Shown here piece after piece: positions 1 to 5,481 of a stretch of 5,901 nt of DNA. Where the stretch lies: positions 1 through 5,901 of the forward strand of contig CANNNH010000100.1 of the NCBI GenBank assembly GCA_947505915.1. Reading direction: 5' to 3'. A program made the translations under genes and the position numbers. Below the pieces are notes generated by a model. That model was not told where the DNA came from and ran no database searches. It was given only the letters and a program-made list of their open reading frames with translations. Origin of the DNA: Comamonadaceae bacterium. Its GTDB lineage: Bacteria > Pseudomonadota > Gammaproteobacteria > Burkholderiales > Burkholderiaceae. Numbering within the stretch: position 1 is the first letter of the stretch; every line of letters starts with the position of its first letter.

Positions 1-489
1 ATCATTTTGTTGCCGGCCACGGTGGTCAGCTGGTTCACCGCTGGCGACAGCATGCGCTGGCTCAAGGACATCGCTGGCGCGCTATCACCCGGTCAGCCCA
101 TTTATGTGATGCTGTATGCCGGTGCGATTGTGTTTTTCTGCTTTTTCTACACCGCCTTGGTGTTCAACAGCCGTGAAACCGCAGACAACTTGAAGAAAAG
201 CGGCGCGTTCATTCCCGGCATACGCCCAGGTGAGCAAACCGCTAAGCACATCGACAAAATTTTGATTCGCCTGACTTTGGCTGGTGCCATCTACATCACC
301 TTTGTGTGCTTGTTGCCCGAATTCTTGATTTTGAAATACAACGTTCCTTTCTACTTCGGTGGCACGTCTTTGCTGATCATTGTGGTGGTCACCATGGACT
401 TCATGGCCCAGGTACAAAACTACCTGATGAGCCAGCAATACGAGTCGCTGTTGAAGAAGGCCAATTTCCGCACGAGCTTGGGTGGCTAA
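1..489 (+). CDS. secY: Preprotein translocase subunit SecY, C-terminal part (5' end outside window)
   Basis: SecY forms the protein-conducting channel of the inner membrane with SecE and SecG and moves unfolded preproteins driven by SecA or the ribosome. The frame is open from base 1, giving the last 162 residues of a protein usually near 435-445, so only about the final third is present. It covers the end of TM7 (residues 1-12 of the fragment), TM8 (about 33-56), TM9 (about 88-109) and TM10 (about 117-138). The cytosolic loop between TM8 and TM9 has the family motif [15 protein letters not shown] followed by [10 protein letters not shown]. The Arg of GIRPG (fragment residue 75) corresponds to E. 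coli Arg357, which is needed for SecA-dependent transport. [11 protein letters not shown] and the tail [10 protein letters not shown] are also typical. The gene ends 6 bases before infA, as expected at the end of the spc operon. The identification is secure; the true start cannot be seen. Confidence 0.98.
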   Translation: MILLPATVVSWFTAGDSMRWLKDIAGALSPGQPIYVMLYAGAIVFFCFFYTALVFNSRETADNLKKSGAFIPGIRPGEQTAKHIDKILIRLTLAGAIYITFVCLLPEFLILKYNVPFYFGGTSLLIIVVVTMDFMAQVQNYLMSQQYESLLKKANFRTSLGG

Positions 490-495
490 AGACGC

Positions 496-714
496 ATGTC
501 CAAAGATGATGTGATTCAAATGCAGGGCGAGGTGGTTGAAAACCTGCCCAACGCCACATTTCGGGTGAAGTTAGAGAATGGCCACGTGGTTTTGGGTCAC
601 ATTTCTGGAAAGATGCGCATGCACTACATCCGCATCCTGCCAGGAGACAAGGTGACGGTGGAATTGACGCCCTACGATTTGAGCAGGGCCAGGATTGTGT
701 TCCGCGCCAAGTGA
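496..714 (+). CDS. infA: Translation initiation factor IF-1
   Basis: IF-1 binds the ribosomal A site of the 30S subunit and acts with IF-2 and IF-3 so that initiator tRNA enters only the P site. The product is 72 residues, the same length as E. coli IF-1, and is a single OB-fold (S1-like) domain. It shares long near-identical blocks with the family: ENGHVV (28-33), [27 protein letters not shown] and RIVF near the C-terminus. Start: the ATG is 6 bases after the secY stop and gives the full-length family N-terminus [11 protein letters not shown]. The Shine-Dalgarno region is poor (GGGTGG about 10 bases upstream, or TAAAGA overlapping the secY stop), so translation is probably coupled to secY. 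The secY-infA-rpmJ order is usual in betaproteobacteria but not in E. coli. Confidence 0.98.
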   Translation: MSKDDVIQMQGEVVENLPNATFRVKLENGHVVLGHISGKMRMHYIRILPGDKVTVELTPYDLSRARIVFRAK

Positions 715-751
715 GGCGCGGGGCTGAGAAGGTTAAGCAAGTTGACAATGT

Positions 752-775
752 GCCCGGATCAAAGTCCGGGCTTTT
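752..775 (+). terminator. Terminator-like hairpin between infA and rpmJ (possible attenuator)
   Basis: A perfect 7-bp stem, GCCCGGA (752-758) with TCCGGGC (765-771), closes a 6-base loop and is followed directly by TTTT (772-775). This is the form of a weak intrinsic terminator. The T-run is short and runs straight into the rpmJ Shine-Dalgarno AGGAG at 776-780. Since essential genes follow, it cannot stop all transcription. It may reduce read-through, pause polymerase, or protect an RNA end after processing. The structure is seen; the function is inferred. Confidence 0.5.
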
Positions 776-786
776 AGGAGAGTGAA

Positions 787-900
787 ATGAAGGTTTCGGC
801 TTCGGTCAAGAAAATTTGCCGCAACTGCAAGATCATCCGGCGCAAGGGTGTGGTTCGTGTGATCTGTACAGATCCGCGCCACAAACAGCGCCAAGGTTGA
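787..900 (+). CDS. rpmJ: 50S ribosomal protein L36 (zinc-ribbon form)
   Basis: L36 is the smallest protein of the large ribosomal subunit and stabilises 23S rRNA late in assembly. The reading frame encodes 37 residues beginning [11 protein letters not shown] and ending DPRHKQRQG, exactly the length of the common L36 form. The four zinc ligands of the ribbon are all present: Cys11, Cys14, Cys27 and His32, so this is the zinc-binding (C+) paralogue rather than the zinc-independent type made under zinc limitation. A strong Shine-Dalgarno AGGAG (776-780) lies 6 bases before the ATG and confirms the start. The gene lies between infA and rpsM, as in other betaproteobacteria. Its only oddity is the terminator-like hairpin ending at its ribosome binding site. 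Confidence 0.97.
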   Translation: MKVSASVKKICRNCKIIRRKGVVRVICTDPRHKQRQG

Positions 901-925
901 TGGACTGGGATTAAAGAGGACGCAC

Positions 926-1291
926 ATGGCACGTATCGCTGGTATCAATATTCCTCCGCACAAGCACGCTGAAGTGGGCTTGACGGCTATTTTCGGCATT
1001 GGCAGAACCCGCGCCCGCAAAATTTGCGTGGCGTGTGGGATTGACTATGCTAAAAAAATCAAAGATTTGACCGACCCTGAGTTGGAAAAAATCCGCGAGC
1101 AAATCAATGCGCTCACCATCGAAGGTGATCTGCGCCGCGAAACCACCATGAACATCAAGCGATTGATGGACATTGGTTGCTACCGCGGCTTCAGACATCG
1201 CCGTGGTCTGCCGATGCGCGGCCAACGCACCCGCACCAATGCACGCACCCGCAAAGGTCCGCGCAAGGCCGCCCAAGCCCTGAAAAAATAA
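926..1291 (+). CDS. rpsM: 30S ribosomal protein S13
   Basis: S13 sits in the head of the 30S subunit, contacts the P-site tRNA with its C-terminal tail and makes intersubunit bridges with 23S rRNA and L5. The product has 121 residues (E. coli 118). The N-terminus [10 protein letters not shown] is canonical. The [11 protein letters not shown] segment (23-33) is the conserved helix-turn region, and the basic tail [19 protein letters not shown] (93-111) is the tRNA-contacting extension. The start has a good Shine-Dalgarno AAAGAGGA at 913-920, five bases before the ATG. In E. coli the alpha operon begins at this gene with its own promoter and an S4-binding pseudoknot. Here only 25 bases separate it from rpmJ and I see no comparable leader, so it is probably read from upstream. 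It is followed by rpsK after 13 bases. Confidence 0.98.
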   Translation: MARIAGINIPPHKHAEVGLTAIFGIGRTRARKICVACGIDYAKKIKDLTDPELEKIREQINALTIEGDLRRETTMNIKRLMDIGCYRGFRHRRGLPMRGQRTRTNARTRKGPRKAAQALKK

Positions 1292-1304
1292 TTAAGGCAT
1301 CACC

Positions 1305-1709
1305 ATGGCAAAAGCACCAGTCAACAACGCATCGCAGCGCGTTCGCAAAAAAGTTCGCAAGAATGTCGCGGACGGCATCGCCCACGTGCACGCTTCTTTC
1401 AACAACACGATCATCACCATCACCGATCGCCAAGGCAACGCATTGTCTTGGGCTTCTTCGGGTGGCCAGGGCTTCAAGGGTTCACGCAAGTCAACCCCGT
1501 TTGCTGCCCAAGTCGCTTCTGAGGTGGCCGGTCGTGCTGCCATCGACCAGGGCATCAAAAACCTGGACGTGGAAATCAAAGGTCCCGGTCCCGGTCGCGA
1601 GTCGTCTGTGCGTGCTTTGGCTTCTCTGGGCATTCGCATCAACTCCATCTCTGATGTGACACCGGTTCCGCACAACGGTTGCCGCCCTCAAAAGCGCCGC
1701 CGCATCTGA
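1305..1709 (+). CDS. rpsK: 30S ribosomal protein S11
   Basis: S11 lies on the platform of the 30S subunit and helps shape the E site and mRNA exit path with S7 and S18. The product has 134 residues (E. coli 129). Conserved blocks are [15 protein letters not shown] (27-41), SWASSGG (48-54), [13 protein letters not shown] (57-69), the signature [13 protein letters not shown] (93-105), and the C-terminal [12 protein letters not shown] (122-133). Asn124 followed by Gly corresponds to E. coli Asn119, which is converted to isoaspartate in that species. The start ATG is 13 bases after rpsM. Its Shine-Dalgarno is weak (TAAGG about 7 bases upstream), suggesting coupling to rpsM translation. The last codons are followed by an 86-base gap before rpsD. 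Confidence 0.98.
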   Translation: MAKAPVNNASQRVRKKVRKNVADGIAHVHASFNNTIITITDRQGNALSWASSGGQGFKGSRKSTPFAAQVASEVAGRAAIDQGIKNLDVEIKGPGPGRESSVRALASLGIRINSISDVTPVPHNGCRPQKRRRI

Positions 1710-1730
1710 TCCATTAACCCCAAGCCCACC

Positions 1731-1753
1731 GCCTGTGCTTTCGTGGCACAGGC
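1731..1753 (+). promoter_or_regulatory. 8-bp hairpin in the rpsK-rpsD gap (candidate rpsD leader element)
   Basis: GCCTGTGC (1731-1738) and GCACAGGC (1746-1753) form a perfect 8-bp stem with a 7-base loop. No T-run follows, so it is not an intrinsic terminator. A second small stem, CCCG/CGGG (1762-1765 with 1769-1772), lies between it and the rpsD ribosome binding site. S4 is the autogenous repressor of this operon in E. coli, where it acts on the rpsM leader. A structured leader directly before the S4 gene is therefore a reasonable place to look for control. The function is not shown by the sequence. Confidence 0.45.
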
Positions 1754-1783
1754 TCCCCGTCCCCGTGGCGGGCAGTTGACATC

Positions 1784-1798
1784 AAAGGAAATCAAGTG
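1784..1798 (+). promoter_or_regulatory. rpsD ribosome binding site with GTG start codon
   Basis: AAAGGA (1784-1789) lies 6 bases before GTG (1796-1798). Translation from this GTG gives the universal S4 N-terminus M-ARYLGPK, and no in-frame ATG could give it. This settles the rpsD start as GTG. Confidence 0.9.
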
Positions 1799-2419
1799 GC
1801 ACGTTACTTAGGCCCCAAGGCCAAACTATCCCGCCGAGAAGGCACTGACCTGTTCTTGAAGAGCGCCCGTCGCTCGCTCAGTGACAAGGCCAAGTTCGAC
1901 TCCAAGCCTGGCCAACACGGCCGCACCTCTGGCCAGCGCACCTCTGACTTCGGTTTGCAGTTGCGCGAAAAGCAAAAGGTCAAGCGCATGTATGGCGTGT
2001 TGGAGCGCCAGTTCCGCCGCTATTTTGCAGAAGCTGATCGCCAAAAGGGCAACACCGGTGCGAACTTGCTGTTCCTCCTGGAGTCGCGTTTGGACAATGT
2101 GGTCTACCGCATGGGCTTTGGTTCGACACGTGCTGAGGCCCGCCAATTGGTTTCGCACAAAGCCATCACCATCAATGGCAAGTCGGTCAACATCCCTTCC
2201 TGCCTGGTCAAGACGGGTGACGTGATCGCGGTGCGTGAAAAGTCTAAAAAGCAAAACCGTGTCGGCGAAGCGCTGCAATTGGCACAACAAGTCGGCTTGC
2301 CGGCTTGGGTGGATGTCAATGCCGATAAGGCAGAGGGTGTCTTTAAAAAGGTGCCGGATCGCGACGAGTTCGCTGCCGACATCAATGAATCACTCATCGT
2401 CGAGTTGTATTCACGTTGA
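1796..2419 (+). CDS. rpsD: 30S ribosomal protein S4 (GTG start)
   Basis: S4 is a primary 16S rRNA-binding protein that nucleates assembly of the 30S body, lines the mRNA entry tunnel and, in E. coli, represses the alpha operon and aids rRNA antitermination. The product has 207 residues (E. coli 206). The N-terminal domain begins [22 protein letters not shown] and has no cysteines in the zinc-finger positions found in some S4 proteins, so it is the zinc-independent type. The S4 RNA-binding domain covers about residues 97-157: [30 protein letters not shown] and [11 protein letters not shown] are all clear. The C-terminus [12 protein letters not shown] is canonical. The start is GTG, supported by its Shine-Dalgarno. 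A structured gap precedes the gene, and a 110-base gap separates it from rpoA. Confidence 0.98.
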   Translation: MARYLGPKAKLSRREGTDLFLKSARRSLSDKAKFDSKPGQHGRTSGQRTSDFGLQLREKQKVKRMYGVLERQFRRYFAEADRQKGNTGANLLFLLESRLDNVVYRMGFGSTRAEARQLVSHKAITINGKSVNIPSCLVKTGDVIAVREKSKKQNRVGEALQLAQQVGLPAWVDVNADKAEGVFKKVPDRDEFAADINESLIVELYSR

Positions 2420-2529
2420 TCGCGGTTGTTCATCAACCTTGTCGTTCCCAGGCCGACTGCGCAGCCTGTCTGGGTGAGAAATCCAGCCTTACCGGTGTAA
2501 CGAACCGGGGGTATTGAGAGGAAGTCCGA
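2420..2529 (+). promoter_or_regulatory. Structured 110-base rpsD-rpoA gap (candidate rpoA leader)
   Basis: This is the longest gap inside the operon. It holds three short inverted repeats. The first is GGTTG/CAACC (2424-2428 with 2434-2438). The second is CAGGC/GCCTG (2449-2453 with 2464-2468), which competes with CCCAG/CTGGG (2447-2451 with 2470-2474). The third is CCGGT/ACCGG (2492-2496 with 2504-2508). None is followed by a T-run. The rpoA Shine-Dalgarno, GAGAGGAAG, is at 2516-2524. I found no convincing -35/-10 pair. It could be a leader that sets RNA polymerase alpha output apart from the ribosomal proteins; this is inference. Confidence 0.35.
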
Positions 2530-3522
2530 ATGCAGACGAATTTGTTGAAACCCAAAGCCATTCACGTTGAACCCATTGGGCACAACCGTGCCCGTGTCGT
2601 GCTCGAGCCGTTTGAGCGTGGCTATGGCCACACCTTGGGCAATGCCCTGCGCCGCGTGTTGTTGTCCTCCATGGTCGGCTACGCCGTGACCGAAGTGACC
2701 ATCGCTGGCGTGGTCCATGAGTACTCCACCATTGATGGTGTGCAAGAAGATGTGGTCAACATCCTGTTGAACCTCAAAGGCGTGGTCTTCAAGTTGCACA
2801 ACCGTGACGAAGTCACCCTGAGCCTGCGCAAAGAAGGTGAAGGCCATGTTACGGCTGCAGACATTCAGACCCCGCACGATGTGGAAATCATCAACCCCGA
2901 GCACCTGATTGCCAACTTGTCGCAAGGCGGCAAGATTGACATTCAACTCAAGGTGGAAAAAGGCCGTGGTTATGTGCCAGGTACCGTTCGCCGTTATGGC
3001 GAAGAGCCCTCCAAATCGATTGGCCGCATTGTGTTGGATGCATCTTTTGCGCCCATCAAGCGTGTGAGCTATAGCGTGGAAAATGCCCGTGTTGAGCAGC
3101 GCACCGACCTTGACCGCTTGGTCGTGGACATTGAGACCAACGGCGCCATCACCGCGGAAGACGCTGTGCGCGCTTCGGCCAAAATTTTGGTGGAACAACT
3201 TGCTGTCTTTGCCCAACTTGAAGGCAATGAATTGGCCGCCTTTGACTCGCCCACACCGCGTGGTGCGCAGCAGTTTGACCCCATCTTGTTGCGCCCTGTG
3301 GACGAACTCGAACTCACCGTTCGTTCTGCCAACTGTCTCAAAGCCGAAAACATTTTCTACATCGGCGATTTGATTCAGCGCACCGAAAACGAGCTGCTCA
3401 AGACCCCCAATTTGGGTCGCAAATCGCTCAACGAAATCAAAGAAGTGTTGGCCTCTCGCGGCCTGACCTTGGGTATGAAGCTGGAAAGCTGGCCGCCCGC
3501 AGGTTTGGACAGCAAGCGCTGA
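2530..3522 (+). CDS. rpoA: DNA-directed RNA polymerase subunit alpha
   Basis: The alpha dimer is the scaffold on which beta and beta' assemble. Its C-terminal domain binds promoter UP elements and many activators. The product has 330 residues (E. coli 329). The N-terminal assembly domain (about 1-235) includes [22 protein letters not shown] (26-47), the dimer and beta-contact region, and [11 protein letters not shown] linker at about 236-250 leads to the C-terminal domain, with [21 protein letters not shown]. Arg265 and Asn268, the key DNA-contact residues of E. coli alpha, fall at the same positions here. The HhH-like [21 protein letters not shown] and the terminal SWPP are also present. The ATG has a good Shine-Dalgarno (AGGAA, about 7 bases upstream). 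The gene sits between rpsD and rplQ in the usual alpha operon order. Confidence 0.99.
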   Translation: MQTNLLKPKAIHVEPIGHNRARVVLEPFERGYGHTLGNALRRVLLSSMVGYAVTEVTIAGVVHEYSTIDGVQEDVVNILLNLKGVVFKLHNRDEVTLSLRKEGEGHVTAADIQTPHDVEIINPEHLIANLSQGGKIDIQLKVEKGRGYVPGTVRRYGEEPSKSIGRIVLDASFAPIKRVSYSVENARVEQRTDLDRLVVDIETNGAITAEDAVRASAKILVEQLAVFAQLEGNELAAFDSPTPRGAQQFDPILLRPVDELELTVRSANCLKAENIFYIGDLIQRTENELLKTPNLGRKSLNEIKEVLASRGLTLGMKLESWPPAGLDSKR

Positions 3523-3545
3523 ACCACACAGACATCCGTCCCCTG

Positions 3546-3562
3546 GCCGTACCTGATACGGC
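3546..3562 (+). promoter_or_regulatory. Intercistronic hairpin between rpoA and rplQ
   Basis: GCCGTA (3546-3551) and TACGGC (3557-3562) form a perfect 6-bp stem with the 5-base loop CCTGA. The flanking GGCC copies allow alternative pairings. There is no T-run, so it is not a terminator. It could mark an RNA processing or 3'-end stabilising site between the two cistrons. The rplQ Shine-Dalgarno AAAGGA lies about 20 bases downstream. Confidence 0.35.
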
Positions 3563-3593
3563 GGCCGGCAAAACAAACTAGAAAGGATCCACC

Positions 3594-3989
3594 ATGCGTC
3601 ACGGACACGGACTTCGCAAACTCAACCGCACCAGCGAGCACCGCCTCGCCATGTTGCGCAACATGATGAACTCGCTGATCGCTCACGAGGTCATCAAAAC
3701 CACGGTGCCCAAGGCCAAAGAGCTGCGCCGCGTGGTTGAGCCCATGATCACATTGGCCAAAGAACCCACCCTGGCCAATAAGCGCCTGGCTTTCAACCGC
3801 TTGCGCGACCGCGACAGCGTGGTCAAGCTCTTCGCTGATCTGGGGCCCCGCTACAAAGCACGCCCCGGTGGCTACACCCGCATTTTGAAAATGGGTTACC
3901 GCGTGGGTGACAACGCCCCCATGGCTTTGGTTGAATTGGTCGATCGCCCAGAAATAACTGTCAGCAGTGAACCAAACACCGCTGAGTAA
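3594..3989 (+). CDS. rplQ: 50S ribosomal protein L17
   Basis: L17 binds 23S rRNA near the polypeptide exit tunnel and is the last gene of the alpha operon in most proteobacteria. The product has 131 residues (E. coli 127). The N-terminus [20 protein letters not shown] and the following [28 protein letters not shown] (39-56) are the L17 signature. The C-terminal core [27 protein letters not shown] (91-117) is also canonical, and a short acidic tail follows. The ATG has a Shine-Dalgarno (AAAGGA) 6 bases upstream. The gene ends 19 bases before the initiator tRNA, and its final codons may overlap that tRNA's promoter. Confidence 0.98.
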   Translation: MRHGHGLRKLNRTSEHRLAMLRNMMNSLIAHEVIKTTVPKAKELRRVVEPMITLAKEPTLANKRLAFNRLRDRDSVVKLFADLGPRYKARPGGYTRILKMGYRVGDNAPMALVELVDRPEITVSSEPNTAE

Positions 3990-3997
3990 GATAGAAT
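3968..3997 (+). promoter_or_regulatory. Possible promoter of the initiator tRNA, overlapping the rplQ end
   Basis: TAGAAT at 3992-3997 matches the -10 consensus at five of six positions and lies 11 bases before the mature tRNA 5' end, a normal distance for tRNA promoters. The best -35 candidate at a workable spacing (18 bases) is TGAACC at 3968-3973, which matches only three of six. It lies inside the last rplQ codons. The tRNA could instead be processed from the alpha operon transcript. Confidence 0.4.
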
Positions 3998-4008
3998 CAC
4001 CCTCTTGC

Positions 4009-4085
<77 letters not shown>

Positions 4086-4114
4086 AATTTTCAGTGGCAT
4101 CATTGCTGAAACCC

Positions 4115-4145
4115 AAACGCCCACTCTTGAGTGGGCGTTTCCTTT
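4115..4145 (+). terminator. Strong intrinsic terminator after tRNA-fMet
   Basis: AAACGCCCACT (4115-4125) pairs perfectly with AGTGGGCGTTT (4130-4140), an 11-bp stem with the loop CTTG (4126-4129). The T-rich stretch TTTCCTTT (4138-4145) follows. It most likely ends the tRNA transcript and any read-through from the alpha operon. The A-run on the other arm could give weak termination on the - strand too. It ends only 15 bases before the hydrolase ATG. Confidence 0.85.
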
Positions 4146-4160
4146 GGTGGAAATGAAACC

Positions 4161-4994
4161 ATGCGCGACCCCGTTTTAAAGGCTTTGCAAACACGTGCTG
4201 AACGCATCGACACAGCGGTCAATGGCGTGCAACAAACCTGGCATGTGTGGAACCGATCGCACCCGCAGCCGCTGGTTTTGCTACACGGGGGCAGTGGCAG
4301 TTGGACGCATTGGGTGCGCAACATCGATGCCTTGTCGCAGCAGCATGCCGTGTGGGCCATGGATTTGCCAGGCATGGGCGACTCTGCGCTACCGCCCGAA
4401 GCCAAAGACGCCGATGACATCGCCCCTTGGGTGGCGCAAGGCATGGCCCAGGTGTTGGGTGGACAAGCCATTCCCGTGATGGGTTTTTCCTTTGGCGGCT
4501 TGACGGCTGGTTTTGTGGCCGCCAGACACCCTGAACGCGTGTCACGCCTGCTGCTGGTGGGCGTGCCCGGATTGGGCCTGTTTGGGGACACATTGCCCCT
4601 GCGCGGATTCTTGCCCAACATGGACCCAGACCAACGCGATGCGGTGCACCGTCACAACTTGATGAGCATCATGTTGGCCCACGAAACCTCGTTGTCCGAT
4701 CAGACCTTGGAAATTCAAGAGCGAAACGTGGTGCGTGACCGGCTGCGCCGTCGCCGCATCGCCCGCAGCACGGTGATGTTGGAGCTGCAAGCCCAGTGGC
4801 GTTGCCCGGTGCACGCTTTGTGGGGTGCCAAGGACGCTTTGTATGAGGCCCACCTGGACTCAGCGGCGCAGTGCTTGAGTGAATGCGACTTGCGCGACTT
4901 GACCATGCTGGCCGACACCGGCCATTGGGCCAATTACGAAAATGCCAGTGCCTTCAATGTCTGGGCGCTCGATCAGCTGGCTTCACCCGCATAA
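4161..4994 (+). CDS. Alpha/beta-hydrolase fold protein, substrate unknown
   Basis: A 277-residue serine hydrolase of the alpha/beta fold, of the general type that includes C-C bond hydrolases of aromatic breakdown, esterases and thioesterases. Visible motifs are the oxyanion-hole HGGSGSW (42-48), DLPGMGDS (68-75), the nucleophile elbow GFSFGG (108-113, Ser110), a likely acid in WGAKD (Asp225), and the catalytic His in DTGHW (His255). A cap or lid region at about 140-205 contains an Arg-rich stretch (RDRLRRRR). No signal peptide is seen, so it is probably cytoplasmic. The ATG at 4161 is preferred: GGTGGA lies about 9 bases upstream, and the in-frame GTG at 4131 would lie inside the terminator stem. 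It converges on a Rid gene and an aromatic acyl-CoA ligase, suggesting a role in the same catabolic route. The fold is certain; the substrate is not known. Confidence 0.9.
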   Translation: MRDPVLKALQTRAERIDTAVNGVQQTWHVWNRSHPQPLVLLHGGSGSWTHWVRNIDALSQQHAVWAMDLPGMGDSALPPEAKDADDIAPWVAQGMAQVLGGQAIPVMGFSFGGLTAGFVAARHPERVSRLLLVGVPGLGLFGDTLPLRGFLPNMDPDQRDAVHRHNLMSIMLAHETSLSDQTLEIQERNVVRDRLRRRRIARSTVMLELQAQWRCPVHALWGAKDALYEAHLDSAAQCLSECDLRDLTMLADTGHWANYENASAFNVWALDQLASPA

Positions 4995-5068
4995 AGCCCG
5001 CCGCAGGCCAGACACTGGCAACAGCACAGATGTGGTTCAACCGCTGCCACATGCGACCGGCATGGGGC
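4995..5068. other. Convergent gap between hydrolase and Rid genes
   Basis: Two + strand inverted repeats lie here: GCCAG/CTGGC (5007-5011 with 5015-5019, 3-base loop) and ATGTGG/CCACAT (5030-5035 with 5047-5052, 11-base loop). Neither has a T-run on either strand. They may end transcription by a factor-dependent route or simply separate the two convergent genes. I see no clear intrinsic terminator. Confidence 0.3.
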
Positions 5069-5473
5069 TCAAGCCACCGGGTCGGGCAAAACAGCCGTGA
5101 CTTCAATCTCAACCAAAGCGCGTTCCTCCACCAAGCCACTCACCGCCACGCAAGTCATGGCTGGAAAGTTGCGCCCCATCACCTCGCGATAAACAGGGCC
5201 CAAGCCTTTGAGGGCCGCCACATACAAGTCGCGGCTGGTCACATACCAAGTCATGCGCACCATGTGCTCAGGGCCTGCGCCAGCGGCTTGCAACACCGCC
5301 AAGATGTTGCGCAAGGTCTGGCCGGTTTGCTGTAAAAAGTCATCGCTTTCAAACTGCTGTTGGGCATTCCAGCCCACCATGCCGCCCACATAAATTTGGG
5401 TGCCGCGTGCGGCAATGCCATTGGCGTAGCCCTTGGGACGCTCCCAGCCCTCGGGCTGTATCAACTGGTGCAT
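5069..5473 (-). CDS. Rid-family (YjgF/YER057c/UK114) protein lacking the catalytic Arg
   Basis: A 134-residue single-domain protein of the Rid superfamily, which forms trimers with ligand sites between subunits. RidA itself hydrolyses reactive enamine/imine intermediates. Family features are the GTQIYVGGMVGWN strand (24-36), QTGQTLRNILAVLQAAGAG (49-67), the MVRMTWYVTSRDLY segment (71-84), YREVMGRNFPAMT (95-107) and VEIEVTAV at the end. In RidA the FPAR motif supplies the catalytic Arg (E. coli Arg105); here it reads FPAM, with Met106. This points to one of the Rid subfamilies that do not have RidA's deaminase chemistry, so the activity is open. The ATG is 8 bases after the upstream ligase stop, with a weak AAAGA site, so the two genes are almost certainly cotranscribed and translationally coupled. 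Confidence 0.9.
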   Translation of the reverse strand: MHQLIQPEGWERPKGYANGIAARGTQIYVGGMVGWNAQQQFESDDFLQQTGQTLRNILAVLQAAGAGPEHMVRMTWYVTSRDLYVAALKGLGPVYREVMGRNFPAMTCVAVSGLVEERALVEIEVTAVLPDPVA

Positions 5474-5481
5474 AAGTTCTT

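Noticed and set aside
742..747. TTGACA before rpmJ as a promoter -35
   Set aside because: The sequence 16-19 bases downstream is GC-rich hairpin with nothing like a -10 box.
901..960. E. coli-like S4-binding pseudoknot at the rpsM start
   Set aside because: The gap is only 25 bases and I could not find the nested pairings by eye; a covariance model would be needed to exclude it.
1776..1781. TTGACA before rpsD as a promoter -35
   Set aside because: No -10-like hexamer at 16-19 bases; the best matches are two of six or too far away.
2104..3576. 490-codon open frame on the - strand across the end of rpsD and all of rpoA
   Set aside because: It is opposite two essential, fully conserved genes, its sequence shows no known domain, and long antisense frames arise from codon bias in GC-rich genes.
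4131..4160. Upstream in-frame GTG that would lengthen the hydrolase by 10 residues
   Set aside because: It lies inside the terminator stem and has no ribosome binding site; the ATG at 4161 is better placed and the extra residues match no family feature.
4153..4179. Eight-codon open frame (ATG at 4153) overlapping the hydrolase start
   Set aside because: Too short and without a separate ribosome binding site; it is not distinguishable from chance.
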